Shown piece after piece: positions 8,594 to 17,560 of a DNA stretch of 64,000 bases; within the stretch, counting starts at the first letter, position 1; each line of letters opens with the position of its first letter. The translations under genes were made by a program, and so were the position numbers. Origin of the DNA: an uncultured Kiritimatiellota bacterium (GTDB taxonomy: Bacteria > Verrucomicrobiota > Kiritimatiellia > RFP12 > UBA1067); contig CAKULV010000008.1 in NCBI GenBank assembly GCA_934667425.1, forward strand, positions 1 to 64,000, written 5' to 3'. The notes below the pieces were generated by a model that saw nothing but the letters and a program-made list of their open reading frames with translations, was not told the origin of the DNA and made no database searches.

Positions 8594-9954
8594 TTTCTAT
8601 CAACGAGGTTTTAGAGACGAACAAGATGATCCAGGACGAGAACCTGGATGTGCGCACGATCACGATGGGGGTGTCCCTGCTCGATTGCGCCGATTCCGCG
8701 CTGGAGACCACGTGCGGCAAGATATACGACAAGCTTCTGCGCTATGCGGGAAAGCTCGTACGGACCGGCGATGACATCGGTCGCGAGTTCGGGATCCCGA
8801 TCGTGAACAAGCGAGTGTCGATCACGCCGATCGCGCTCGTCGGCGCATCCTGCTGCAAGACCCCGGGCGACTATGTGGAGATAGCGCGTACGCTTGACCG
8901 CGCGGCGGTCGAGCTTGGCGTGAACTTCCTCGGCGGCTATTCGGCGGTGGTGTCCAAGGGGATGACGAAATCGGACGAACTCCTGATCCGCTCCATACCC
9001 GAGACCATGGCCGTAACCGGGCGCATATGCTCGAGCGTGAACGTGGGTTCCACCAAGACCGGCCTGGACATGGATGCGGTGCGCCTCATGGGCGAGATCG
9101 TCAAGCTCACTGCGGAGCGCACGAAGGACCGCGGTTCGCTCGGCTGCGCCAAGCTTGTGGTGCTGTGCAACGCCCCGGACGACAACCCGTTCATGGCCGG
9201 CGCGTTCCATGGGGTGACGGAGGCCGAGGCGATAATCAACGTGGGAGTCAGCGGCCCCGGAGTGGTGAAGCATGCGCTGTCCCAGATACGCGGCTCGGAC
9301 TTCGAGACCCTCTGCGAGACGGTCAAGCGCACCGCGTTCAAGATCACCCGCGTGGGGCAGCTTGTTGCGCAGGAGGCGAGCCGCAGGCTCGGTGTGCCGT
9401 TCGGCATCATAGACCTGTCGCTCGCCCCCACGCCTGCGGTCGGCGACTCCGTCGCGGATATCCTGAAGGAGATCGGCCTTGAGCATCCCGGTGCGCCTGG
9501 TACCACGGCCGCGCTTGCCCTCCTCAACGACCAGGTGAAGAAGGGCGGCGTAATGGCGAGTTCGTATGTCGGCGGGCTTTCCGGCGCGTTCATACCGGTT
9601 TCCGAGGATCAGGGAATGATTGACGCCGTCGAGGCCGGGGCGCTCACGATCGAGAAGCTCGAGGCCATGACGTGCGTCTGCTCCGTGGGGCTGGACATGA
9701 TAGCGGTGCCGGGCGACACGTCCGCAGCCACCATAGCGGGGATAATCGCGGACGAGGCCGCCATCGGCATGGTCAACCAGAAGACCACGGCGGTGCGGAT
9801 AATACCCGTCGCCGGGAAGAAGGTTGGCGATTCGGTGGAGTTCGGCGGCTTGCTCGGACATGCGCCGATCATGCCCGTAAACCGCTTTTCATGCGAGCGG
9901 TTCATTTCACGCAAGGGCCGGATACCGGCTCCGATACATTCGTTCAAGAACTGA
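8590..9954 (+). CDS. UPF0210 / PFL (DUF711) family protein
   Basis: The 454-aa product matches the UPF0210 (DUF711) family, named PFL because its fold resembles pyruvate formate-lyase; its biochemical role is not established. Visible family features are the start VLETNKMIQDENLDVRTITMG, the GVNFLGGYSA segment, SVNVGSTKTGLDMDA, NVGVSGPG, and a C-terminal stretch ending in NRFS and GRIPAPIHS. Length is normal for the family. The start at 8590 overlaps the previous stop by ATGA, with AAGGGG upstream. Its own stop overlaps the next start by TGATG. In many genomes the family sits beside an ACT-domain protein; that partner is not visible here. Confidence 0.9.
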   Translation: MISINEVLETNKMIQDENLDVRTITMGVSLLDCADSALETTCGKIYDKLLRYAGKLVRTGDDIGREFGIPIVNKRVSITPIALVGASCCKTPGDYVEIARTLDRAAVELGVNFLGGYSAVVSKGMTKSDELLIRSIPETMAVTGRICSSVNVGSTKTGLDMDAVRLMGEIVKLTAERTKDRGSLGCAKLVVLCNAPDDNPFMAGAFHGVTEAEAIINVGVSGPGVVKHALSQIRGSDFETLCETVKRTAFKITRVGQLVAQEASRRLGVPFGIIDLSLAPTPAVGDSVADILKEIGLEHPGAPGTTAALALLNDQVKKGGVMASSYVGGLSGAFIPVSEDQGMIDAVEAGALTIEKLEAMTCVCSVGLDMIAVPGDTSAATIAGIIADEAAIGMVNQKTTAVRIIPVAGKKVGDSVEFGGLLGHAPIMPVNRFSCERFISRKGRIPAPIHSFKN

Positions 9955-11447
9955 TGAAGCCTTTCCAGGAGAAGCTGGTTGCCGCATGGAGGGACTATGC
10001 GGCCGGAAACATCGATGCCGCCGCGCTGAAGGGCGCTTCGGCCGGCTTCGGCATCTATCAGCAGCGCGATGGCGCCACCATGATGCGCATTCGCCGCCCT
10101 GCCGGGATAATGACGGTCGGGGACTTCCGCGCGGTGGCCACGCTGCTTGACAGGTTCGAAGCCCCGTTCTGCCACCTTACGACACGCCTTGACGTGCAGT
10201 TGCACGGAGTAAGGGCGGCTGACGTGCCACAGGCGCTTGAGGCCTGCGAAGAGGCTGGATTCGCGTTTCGCGGCGGTGGAGGGGATACGTTCCGCAACGT
10301 GCAGGTCAATCCCGGCTCGGGCCTGCATGAGGATACCGAATTCGACGTCATCCCGTACGTCAGGGCGCTCTCGTCGGCTTTCTACGGGTTCGATGTCGCG
10401 TACGGGCTGCCCCGCAAGATAAAGATCGGCTTTGTTGACCGGCCGGCGGACCGTCAGCTTGCCGCGGTGCAGGATCTTGGTTTCGTTGCGAGGATGGAGA
10501 ATGGCCGCCGCACATTCGAGGTCTGGGTGGGTGGCGGCATAGGCTTCAGACCCTGCGCGGGCTTCAGGCTGTTCGACGCTTTGCCGGCCGAGGACTGCTG
10601 CCGTCTCGCCTTCGCGCTCACCCGTCTGTTCAACGAGCGCGGATGCCGCACCAACAGGGCCCACGCCAGGATCCGCTTCCTTCGCGGGGATATGGGAGAC
10701 GAGCGCTTCGCGGCGGCGATCAGGGAATTCTTCGGGCGGGAGAAGGATGCGCCTTCGCTGGCGGTTGGGACGTTGCGCGGCGAGGAATGGCCCGCGACTG
10801 GGTTCGGCGAGGATGCCGAGGCTGCGGAGGGGTTCGGGCGGTGGCGCCAGCTTGCCGCGACTCCGCTTAGGGACGGGCTGTTCGCCGTGCGCCTGTTCGT
10901 GCCATACGGCAACATGACTGCGTCCCAGATCGCCAGGCTGTGCGATGCGCTGGAGTCCAATGGCGTTGAAAAGGTTCAGCTTCTGCCATCCGAGGATATC
11001 TGCGTCCTGAACGTGCCGGAACCACAGCTCAAGGCGCTTCACCGTCTGCTCGTGACGGAGCTCGGCGACGTGGACTATGCGGTAAGGAGTTTCCGCGGAC
11101 ACGTGCTGACGTGCATTGGCAACGGCATCTGCAAAAGCGGGGCGAACGATTCCCCGAAGTTCGGGGATGCGATCGCAGCGGCTTTTGACCGATACCTTCC
11201 GGCCGATACGCCGGAGAGGCTGGCGGTCGCAAAGACGGTGCTTGACGACATCCGCGTGAGCGGATGCCCCAACTCGTGCACGAACGGCCCTATCGCGAAG
11301 TTCGGGTTCGTGTGCAGGCGAGTGGAAGGGCGGATGGCGGTGGCGCCAATCGTTGGGGCGGAGCGCGAGCCGGTTAGGCTTGGCGAACTCCAGCGCGATG
11401 CGATCCTGTGCGAAGACGTTCCGGCATGGATCGTGTCGAGGATCTGA
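9954..11447 (+). CDS. Siroheme/4Fe-4S sulfite or nitrite reductase
   Basis: Members reduce sulfite to sulfide or nitrite to ammonia using siroheme coupled to a 4Fe-4S cluster, usually with ferredoxin as donor. The 497-aa product shows two ferredoxin-like half-domains typical of the family (first near residues 20-90, GIYQQRD...TTRLDVQLHG; second near 310-370). The cluster/siroheme ligands are C387-x5-C393 (CIGNGIC) and C438-x3-C442 (CPNSC). The start is a judgement: ATG 9954 overlaps the preceding stop, while ATG 9891 in the same frame would add 21 residues encoded inside the UPF0210 gene. Sulfite and nitrite cannot be told apart by eye. No NADPH-flavoprotein subunit is adjacent, so ferredoxin is the likelier partner. 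Confidence 0.88.
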   Translation: MKPFQEKLVAAWRDYAAGNIDAAALKGASAGFGIYQQRDGATMMRIRRPAGIMTVGDFRAVATLLDRFEAPFCHLTTRLDVQLHGVRAADVPQALEACEEAGFAFRGGGGDTFRNVQVNPGSGLHEDTEFDVIPYVRALSSAFYGFDVAYGLPRKIKIGFVDRPADRQLAAVQDLGFVARMENGRRTFEVWVGGGIGFRPCAGFRLFDALPAEDCCRLAFALTRLFNERGCRTNRAHARIRFLRGDMGDERFAAAIREFFGREKDAPSLAVGTLRGEEWPATGFGEDAEAAEGFGRWRQLAATPLRDGLFAVRLFVPYGNMTASQIARLCDALESNGVEKVQLLPSEDICVLNVPEPQLKALHRLLVTELGDVDYAVRSFRGHVLTCIGNGICKSGANDSPKFGDAIAAAFDRYLPADTPERLAVAKTVLDDIRVSGCPNSCTNGPIAKFGFVCRRVEGRMAVAPIVGAEREPVRLGELQRDAILCEDVPAWIVSRI

Positions 11448-11510
11448 CCGCATTGGTGAGCCTTGGCAAACATATGTCCGGGGCGTGCTCTCCGGATGGG
11501 TATCTATTCC

Positions 11511-11539
11511 TTGATTTTTGAGGTGTAATTTGCTAAACT
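11511..11539 (+). promoter_or_regulatory. Sigma-70-type promoter for the first Gfo/Idh/MocA gene
   Basis: TTGATT (11511-11516), a 17-bp spacer, then TAAACT (11534-11539) preceded by TGC. AAGGAG at 11555-11560 precedes the ATG at 11572 by 11 nt. Confidence 0.6.
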
Positions 11540-11571
11540 ATGCCCTAATGAATTAAGGAGTTTTGTTTTAT

Positions 11572-12804
11572 ATGGCAGGTGACAGATATTTGAAGATAGG
11601 CATGATCGGCGGAGGCATGAAATCGTTCATGGGAGGCATCCACCGGGAGGCAATTGAGAAAGTCGGGAATCTGAAGATAGTCGGTGGGTCGTTTGGCACG
11701 TCAAGGCAGGCATCGTATGATTTCATCAAGCCGCTTGGGCTGAATGTGGATGATCTGTTCCCGTCATACCGCGATTTCCTTCGCCGCCAGAAGACGCGCA
11801 AGGGCAGCGACAGGATCTTGTTCGCCTCTGCCATTCTGCCAAACACAATGCACTACCCCATAGCCATGACAGCGATGGATTGCGGCATACCGATCCTTGG
11901 GGAAAAGCCGTTCACGTCCAATCTCGACGAAGCGGCGAACCTTGTGCGCAAGCAGAGGACCACAAAGGTTCCGTACAGGATCGCCATGGTGTATCCCGCC
12001 TATTCGCAGCTTGCGAAGGCGAAGGAGCTTCTGAAGGACGGGGCCATCGGCACGATAAGGAGGTTCCACGTGTCTATGCAGTCCGGGTGGATGGCCCGGC
12101 GTGTCGAGAACCAGGGCAATACGCATGCGCTGTGGCGCGTTGACGGCAAGCGCAACGGCGTGGGCGGCGTGCTGAACGATTGCGGCTGCCACTGCCAGTT
12201 CGTCCTTGAATGGCTTACCGGCTTCGAGATATCGGATGTGTGCGTCGGGGCCCGCGCTTGCGTGCCGGGCCGTCTCATACCCGATGACGCGACCGTGCTG
12301 GTGCGCACGAAGCAGGGGGTGGACGGCACCTTCATCATGTCGCAGATCGCGACGGGTCACAACGAGGGCCTTACGTTCGAGATAACCGGCGACAAGGGCG
12401 CGATGATCTGGCGGCAGTGCGAGCCTGGCGTTCTCGCCATAGTCGGGAATGACGGCAAGCGCAAGGAGTTCAAGGATTCCACGCCGTCCGGGGATTCCGG
12501 GTTCGAGGAAGTGCCGTATGGCGCGAACGCCGCATATGTGGAGGCGCTTGCGCGGGTGTACGCGGATTTCGCGGAGTCCCTTGCCGGCAAGCCAGGCAAG
12601 AAGTCCAAGGCAAAATCTTCGGGCGTGCTCGGGATGACGGCAGAGGAGGGCTTGCGGTCCGTCGCCGTAATCACGGCCATGGAGAAGTCGGTGCAGTTCG
12701 TCCCGCCGGATGCGCCGCCCGCGATCAAGTGGCAGCCGGTGGTGATGCCCAAGCTTGAATTCGCCTACGTTTCAGGATTGACGGGCGTGCTGTCCGGCAG
12801 ATGA
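11572..12804 (+). CDS. Gfo/Idh/MocA family NAD(P)-dependent oxidoreductase
   Basis: 410-aa cytoplasmic dehydrogenase of the family that oxidises or reduces sugars, inositols and related polyols. The N-terminal Rossmann fold begins MIGGGMKSFMGG (about residues 11-22). The family EKP motif follows (GEKPFTSNLDEA, near residue 110), then the alpha/beta domain with NDCGCHCQ, where the catalytic His is usually found. The C-terminal region has a Lys-rich linker (GKPGKKSKAKSSG, about residues 342-354) that is unusual for the family. Start at ATG 11572 is supported by AAGGAG; a TTG three codons upstream is less likely. It has its own promoter and is followed by an acyltransferase gene. Substrate cannot be deduced. 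Confidence 0.88.
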   Translation: MAGDRYLKIGMIGGGMKSFMGGIHREAIEKVGNLKIVGGSFGTSRQASYDFIKPLGLNVDDLFPSYRDFLRRQKTRKGSDRILFASAILPNTMHYPIAMTAMDCGIPILGEKPFTSNLDEAANLVRKQRTTKVPYRIAMVYPAYSQLAKAKELLKDGAIGTIRRFHVSMQSGWMARRVENQGNTHALWRVDGKRNGVGGVLNDCGCHCQFVLEWLTGFEISDVCVGARACVPGRLIPDDATVLVRTKQGVDGTFIMSQIATGHNEGLTFEITGDKGAMIWRQCEPGVLAIVGNDGKRKEFKDSTPSGDSGFEEVPYGANAAYVEALARVYADFAESLAGKPGKKSKAKSSGVLGMTAEEGLRSVAVITAMEKSVQFVPPDAPPAIKWQPVVMPKLEFAYVSGLTGVLSGR

Positions 12805-12829
12805 CCTGCCGGTGCGGCGTGCCTGCGGA

Positions 12830-13654
12830 ATGTCTTTCAACGTGAACTGGATCGACCGTCATGCATATGGGCTTGGGAGCGCGTTTGCGCGCTCCCTCTA
12901 TCCGCTTTTCAGGAAGCGCAGGCGGATCTCCGTGGAGAACATCCTAAAGGCCGGCGTAGCCGATGACCCGCGCGAGGCGGATCGCATCGCCCGCGCCGCG
13001 TGGGGGCATCTCGCCGGGCACATCTGCGAGGCGCTTCGCGTGCCGCACGTGATCACGCGGGAGAACTGGCGCGACCACCTTGACGTCACCGCCTGCGATC
13101 CCGAGGCGGCGAGGACGCTGCTGGACGAGCCTGATACGCCGATACTCCTGGTCTCTGCGCACCATGGCGTGTGGGAGGCCGCGACGAACCTCCTGTCGTT
13201 CGCGAGGCCGATGATCGCGATCGCCCGCGTCATGAACAATCGGCTCGTTGCCGGATGGATGAAGAACCACCATTTCAGGGGGCCGGTGACGATAATAGAC
13301 AAGAACCACGGCTTTACGCCGGCCGTGCTGAAGCAGTGGGTGGAAGAGCGGGCGGCGATGACGATCCTCATGGATCAGCATGCGGCACGGGGAGTGGACG
13401 CGAAATTCCTCGGAAGGCCCGCCAAGACGTTCACCACGGCCACTAGGCTTGCGATGCGATACGGCTATCCTGTGGTTGTCGGGTCGTTCGTGCGCATCGC
13501 GCCGTACCGCTATCGCCTCGTCGGCGGTGCGCCGCTTCGGTATTCGGATGGGATTGGCAAGGCCGGGTTCACCCAGCTGCTTAACGACCGCCTTGGCGAG
13601 GCGATCAGGGAATATCCAGAACAGTACTTGTGGAGCCACCGCAGATGGCGGTAG
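12830..13654 (+). CDS. LpxL/HtrB-like lipid A acyltransferase family protein
   Basis: The family transfers late acyl chains onto lipid A, or acylates other lipids, at the inner membrane. The 274-aa product has the HHGVWEA box (an HxxxxE-type catalytic motif, here HHGVWE), a membrane-associated middle, MDQHAARGVD and the C-terminal WSHRRWR typical of LpxL-like proteins. Length is slightly short against the usual 290-310 aa. Start is uncertain: ATG 12830 and GTG 12812 are both in frame and neither has a good ribosome binding site; I prefer 12830 because MSFNVNWIDR leads straight into the conserved region. Its presence implies a Gram-negative envelope. It lies between two oxidoreductase genes with short gaps. 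Confidence 0.85.
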   Translation: MSFNVNWIDRHAYGLGSAFARSLYPLFRKRRRISVENILKAGVADDPREADRIARAAWGHLAGHICEALRVPHVITRENWRDHLDVTACDPEAARTLLDEPDTPILLVSAHHGVWEAATNLLSFARPMIAIARVMNNRLVAGWMKNHHFRGPVTIIDKNHGFTPAVLKQWVEERAAMTILMDQHAARGVDAKFLGRPAKTFTTATRLAMRYGYPVVVGSFVRIAPYRYRLVGGAPLRYSDGIGKAGFTQLLNDRLGEAIREYPEQYLWSHRRWR

Positions 13655-13679
13655 CCCGATAAACAGAAAAGGAGTGACA

Positions 13680-15023
13680 ATGCTTAACATCATGATGGCG
13701 GCGGTGCAGTTCTTTACCATAGATCCGGGGCATTTCCATGCCGCGCTTGTGCAGAACAGGACGTATGACGGCGTTTCGTCCGAAGCTGTCGTGTACGCGC
13801 CGGAGGGGAGCGAGCTGAAAAGCCATCTCGCCCTGATAGACCAGTTCAATTCGCGCAAGGACAGCCCTACGGCATGGAAGGAGACCGTCTACGCCGGAGC
13901 GGACTTCCTTGAGAGGTTTGTCGCCGATGCCGAAAAGAGGGGGGCGGCGCGGAACGCTTCGGACGTGGTGGTGCTCGCGGGGCGCAACAACGTGAAGCCC
14001 GACTACTACCTTGCCGCCGCAGAGGCCGGGTTCAACGTCCTTTCTGACAAGCCGATGGCGATTACGGCCGAAGACTACATGAGGCTTTGCGAAGCGGCCG
14101 CCGTGGCAAAGTCCAAGGGACGGCTGTTCGCGGACATAATGACGGAACGTCACGAGATCACGACGATCCTGCAGAGGGCTCTTTCCCTTCGTGGCGATGT
14201 CTATGGCGCGCAGGAGAAGGGGACTGTCGACGATCCCGCCGTCACCAAGATCTCGGTGCACCACTTCTGCAAGCTGGTGAACGGCAAGCCGCTTCGCCGC
14301 CCGGCCTGGTACTACGACACGAAGCAGCAGGGCGAGGCGATAGTGGACGTCACTACGCATCTCACGGATCTCGTCCAGTGGGAGCTGTTCCCCGGCGTGA
14401 CGCTGAAGCGCTCGGACGTGAAAATGCTTGCCGCCCGCACCTGGGCGACGCCGATAACCGCTGCGGACTACGAGAAGTCCACCGGCCTCAAGGATTGGCC
14501 GGCGTACCTGAAGGGTTCCATCGACAAGGACAACGTGCTTCAGTGCAAGGCCAACGGGGAGTTTACGTATGCCCTCAAGGGAGTGCACGCGAAGGTTGCC
14601 GTGGAATGGCACTTCATGCCGCCTGCCGGCGGCGGCGATACGCACTATTCGCTGATGCGCGGGTCAAACGCGGAACTCGTGATCAGGCAGGGCTCCAGGC
14701 AGGGATTCAAGCCTGTGCTGTACGTCAAGCTCCGCCCGGGCGCAGACCGCGCCAAGACTGGCGTCGCGCTTGACAAGGCCCTTGCCGAAATCGGCAAGAC
14801 GTATCCCGGCGTGAAGGCCGTGTCCGCAGCCGGGGAGGAGGATGGCGCGGAGTGGAAGATCGATGTCCCGAAGGTCTACGATATCGGCCATGAGGCACAC
14901 TTCTCGCAGGTCATGAAGCAGTTCCTCGAATGGCTCAAGCAGGGCTCGATGCCTGAAATGGAGCGCCGGAACCTGCTTGTGAAGTACCACACCCTCGCCG
15001 AGGCGTGGAAGATGAGCCGCTGA
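13680..15023 (+). CDS. Gfo/Idh/MocA-type putative oxidoreductase (C-terminal oxidoreductase domain variant)
   Basis: 447 aa. The N-terminal part (FFTIDPGHFHAALVQ) lacks the usual GxGxxG but matches a subgroup of putative oxidoreductases in which GHFHAALV replaces it. DKPMAITAEDY (about residues 123-133) corresponds to the EKP motif. A long C-terminal domain includes VDVTTHLTDLVQW, with the candidate catalytic His. This subgroup is common in Bacteroidota and Verrucomicrobiota sugar-degradation clusters; exact chemistry is unknown. Start at ATG 13680 is set by AAAAGGAG seven nt upstream; the frame is open far upstream but only inside the acyltransferase gene. purB follows 19 bp after its stop. 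Confidence 0.82.
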   Translation: MLNIMMAAVQFFTIDPGHFHAALVQNRTYDGVSSEAVVYAPEGSELKSHLALIDQFNSRKDSPTAWKETVYAGADFLERFVADAEKRGAARNASDVVVLAGRNNVKPDYYLAAAEAGFNVLSDKPMAITAEDYMRLCEAAAVAKSKGRLFADIMTERHEITTILQRALSLRGDVYGAQEKGTVDDPAVTKISVHHFCKLVNGKPLRRPAWYYDTKQQGEAIVDVTTHLTDLVQWELFPGVTLKRSDVKMLAARTWATPITAADYEKSTGLKDWPAYLKGSIDKDNVLQCKANGEFTYALKGVHAKVAVEWHFMPPAGGGDTHYSLMRGSNAELVIRQGSRQGFKPVLYVKLRPGADRAKTGVALDKALAEIGKTYPGVKAVSAAGEEDGAEWKIDVPKVYDIGHEAHFSQVMKQFLEWLKQGSMPEMERRNLLVKYHTLAEAWKMSR

Positions 15024-15042
15024 AATGAAAGGTATGTGCGCA

Positions 15043-16404
15043 ATGGAACTTGATTCGCTTACGGCAATATCCCCGATTGACGGAAGGTATTCGGGGAAAT
15101 GTCCGGAACTCCGCGAGATATTCTCGGAATACGGCCTTGTGAAGAGGCGGGTGCTCGTTGAGTGCGCATGGCTTGAGGCCCTGTGCGACTCAAAGGCCAT
15201 ACGCGAATGCAAGGCGCTTTCGGCCGGTGAAAGGAAGGCCCTGCGCAAGATCGCCGCCGACTTCTCCGTCGCGGATGCCCGCCGCGTGAAGGAGATAGAG
15301 AAGACCACCAACCACGACGTGAAGGCCGTCGAGTATTTCCTCAAGGAAAAGGTGAAGGGGACTTCGCTGGAGAAGAGGTCGGAGTTCATACACTTCGCCT
15401 GCACTTCCGAGGACGTCAACAACATGAGCCACGCGCTCATGCTCCGTGACGGCAAGCATGTGCTTCGGGGCGAAATGGATGCCATTTGGGCGAAGCTTTG
15501 CGAGATGGCGAAGGCGTACGCCTCGGTGCCGATGCTGGCGCACACGCACGGGCAGCCCGCATCGCCGACGACCGTCGGCAAGGAATTGGCGGTGGTCGCG
15601 GCCAGGCTAAGGCGCCAGGCCGGCGAGATCGACAGGCTCGTGATGCCCGCGAAGATGAATGGCGCCGTCGGAAACTTCAACGCGCATCTTTCGGCCTACC
15701 CGGATGTCGATTGGGAAAAGCTGTCTCGAGACGTGATAGAGTCGCTTGGACTGCGGCAGAACCGCCTCACCACGCAGATCGAATCGCACGACGGCATAGC
15801 CGAGCTTTTCGACGCGATCTGCCGCTGGAACTCCGTGCTTCTCGACTTCGACCGCGATGTGTGGATGTATGTGTCGATGGGCTACTTCAAGCAGAGGACG
15901 GTGAAAGGCGAGATCGGCTCGTCCACGATGCCGCACAAGGTGAACCCGATCGACTTCGAGAACTCCGAGGGGAACCTTGGTCTTGCCAACGCGGTGATGG
16001 GCTTCATGGCGAGGAAGCTGCCCATCTCGCGCATGCAGAGGGATCTCACCGATTCGACCACGCTGCGCAACATGGGCGTTGGCTTCGGTTACACGCTCAT
16101 CGCGATCCGCTCCACGTTGAAGGGGCTTGGAAAGCTTGAGCTGAACGAGGAGCGGCTTGCCGATGACCTCGATCGAAACTGGGAGGTCCTCGCCGAGCCG
16201 ATCCAGACCGTGATGCGCAAGGTCGGCATGGACCATCCCTACGAGCGGCTGAAGGAACTTACCCGCGGTCGTCGCGTCACTGCGGAGATAATGAAGGAGT
16301 TTGTGTCCGGCCTGGACTTGCCAAAGGCCGACAAGGCCCGCCTCCTGAAGCTGACGCCGGCGACGTATGTCGGCATCGCGTCCAAGCTCGCAAGGCTGCA
16401 CTGA
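15043..16404 (+). CDS. purB: Adenylosuccinate lyase
   Basis: PurB splits succinylaminoimidazole-carboxamide ribotide and adenylosuccinate, releasing fumarate, at two steps of purine synthesis. The 453-aa product starts MELDSLTAISPIDGRY, as in the longer E. coli-type PurB, and carries the fumarase/lyase superfamily signature SSTMPHKVNPIDFEN (catalytic loop Ser near residue 290). THGQPASPT, with the catalytic His, is near residue 170. I place the start at 15043 rather than in-frame ATG 15025 because of the N-terminal match and AAAGG ten nt upstream. Length is normal. It probably shares a transcript with the upstream oxidoreductase gene. Confidence 0.95.
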   Translation: MELDSLTAISPIDGRYSGKCPELREIFSEYGLVKRRVLVECAWLEALCDSKAIRECKALSAGERKALRKIAADFSVADARRVKEIEKTTNHDVKAVEYFLKEKVKGTSLEKRSEFIHFACTSEDVNNMSHALMLRDGKHVLRGEMDAIWAKLCEMAKAYASVPMLAHTHGQPASPTTVGKELAVVAARLRRQAGEIDRLVMPAKMNGAVGNFNAHLSAYPDVDWEKLSRDVIESLGLRQNRLTTQIESHDGIAELFDAICRWNSVLLDFDRDVWMYVSMGYFKQRTVKGEIGSSTMPHKVNPIDFENSEGNLGLANAVMGFMARKLPISRMQRDLTDSTTLRNMGVGFGYTLIAIRSTLKGLGKLELNEERLADDLDRNWEVLAEPIQTVMRKVGMDHPYERLKELTRGRRVTAEIMKEFVSGLDLPKADKARLLKLTPATYVGIASKLARLH

Positions 16405-16413
16405 CCACTTTTG

Positions 16414-16422
16414 TGCTATAAT
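16414..16422 (+). promoter_or_regulatory. Extended -10 promoter for the DUF5009-type gene
   Basis: TGC-TATAAT (hexamer 16417-16422), 12 bp after the purB stop, without a recognisable -35. The predicted RNA start is near 16429, about 25 nt before ATG 16454. Confidence 0.6.
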
Positions 16423-16453
16423 AGGCCGAACAAATAACAGAAGGCAGGAAAAC

Positions 16454-17539
16454 ATGAAAGAAAGACTCTATTCGCTTGATCTGCTTCGTGGACTTGACAT
16501 GCTGCTGCTTGTCGTAATAGGCCCTCTTGTCAACGCCGCGAACTCGGTGTGGCATTTCGGTCCGGGGTTCATGGGACAGTTCAGGCACGGATGGGAATGC
16601 TTCACTTTGTGGGACATCATCATGCCGCTGTTCATCTTCATGTGCGGCGCCGCCGTCCCGTATGCGCTCGGCAAGCGTCTAGAGAACGGAAAGGCCGGTT
16701 GGGTGTACTGGAAGCACGTGCTCGTGCGTGTCGCAATGCTGTGGTTCCTCGGCATGGTTGTGCAGGGCAAGCTCCTTTCGCTGAACTGGCACTTGATGTC
16801 GCCTTATTCCAATACGCTCCAGTCGATCGCCGCCGGATATCTCATTGCCGCGTGCGTGATGCTCATGCCGTCAGTCAGGATGCGCATCGCGGCCCCCGTG
16901 CTCATGGCAATTGCCTATTCGGCGATGCTGGCCTTTGGCGGCGACTACTCGCAATTCGGCAACTTCGCCCAGAAGGTCGACCATGCCATACTTGGCGCAT
17001 TGCTCCCTGCGGACAACCCATACGTGATGAAGCCGAGCTTCTACACATGGTTCGCCACCTCGCTCATGTTCGGCGTGATGACGATGTGCGGATACTTCGC
17101 CACGGAGATTCTGCGCGGACCGGGCGAGAAGGGGCAGAAGGCGATTAGGCTTTTCGCGTATGGCGCGGTTCTTGAGGCCGTCGGCTGGGTATCCTCCATC
17201 TGGATCCCCGTCATCAAGCCTATCTTCACGCTCTCGTTCACTGCGCAGGCTATGGGCTGGTGCGTGATCGCACTCGCCGCGCTGTATGTGCTTACCGACA
17301 TCCTGAAGTTCCGCAAGGGGCTTGGCGTGGTGATCCTGTTCGGGCAGTGTGCGCTTACTGCGTATCTCGTGGGCGACTTCTTCCGTCCCGTGCTGGCGAA
17401 ACTCGCCGAAATACTCACGCAGGGGGCTCCGTATCTTTTCGGTCTGGACAAGCAGCCGATGGCCCTGCTGAACGCGGCCGTCGTGGCGATCGAGATCGCC
17501 GTTGTGCTCGCCATATGGCGCAAGGCCCGCGCCAGGTGA
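16454..17539 (+). CDS. Multi-pass membrane acyltransferase-like protein (DUF5009 / heparan-glucosaminide N-acetyltransferase type)
   Basis: 361 aa with about ten hydrophobic segments and the family opening RLYSLDLLRGLDMLLLV, followed by WDIIMPLFIFMCGAA. This layout matches DUF5009/NagX-type proteins, relatives of the lysosomal acetyltransferase that moves acetyl groups from cytoplasmic acetyl-CoA to amino-sugars across the membrane. The family is frequent in bacteria that live on animal glycans, but the bacterial reaction is not firmly established. ATG 16454 is preceded by CAGGAAAAC. It has its own promoter and ends 21 bp from the convergent regulator gene, separated by a GC-rich hairpin. Confidence 0.82.
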   Translation: MKERLYSLDLLRGLDMLLLVVIGPLVNAANSVWHFGPGFMGQFRHGWECFTLWDIIMPLFIFMCGAAVPYALGKRLENGKAGWVYWKHVLVRVAMLWFLGMVVQGKLLSLNWHLMSPYSNTLQSIAAGYLIAACVMLMPSVRMRIAAPVLMAIAYSAMLAFGGDYSQFGNFAQKVDHAILGALLPADNPYVMKPSFYTWFATSLMFGVMTMCGYFATEILRGPGEKGQKAIRLFAYGAVLEAVGWVSSIWIPVIKPIFTLSFTAQAMGWCVIALAALYVLTDILKFRKGLGVVILFGQCALTAYLVGDFFRPVLAKLAEILTQGAPYLFGLDKQPMALLNAAVVAIEIAVVLAIWRKARAR

Positions 17540-17540
17540 C

Positions 17541-17557
17541 GCGGCGGGCTCCGCCGC
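17541..17557. terminator. Bidirectional hairpin between convergent genes
   Basis: GCGGCGG-gct-CCGCCGC is a perfect 7-bp stem with a 3-nt loop, filling the 21-bp gap between the DUF5009-type gene and the convergent regulator gene. No U tract follows on either strand, so efficiency is uncertain. Confidence 0.45.
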
Positions 17558-17560
17558 CGC

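Noticed and set aside
11472..11502. TCCGG...CCGGA hairpin as terminator of the siroheme reductase operon
   Set aside because: The stem is only five bp with a 10-nt loop and no U run follows.
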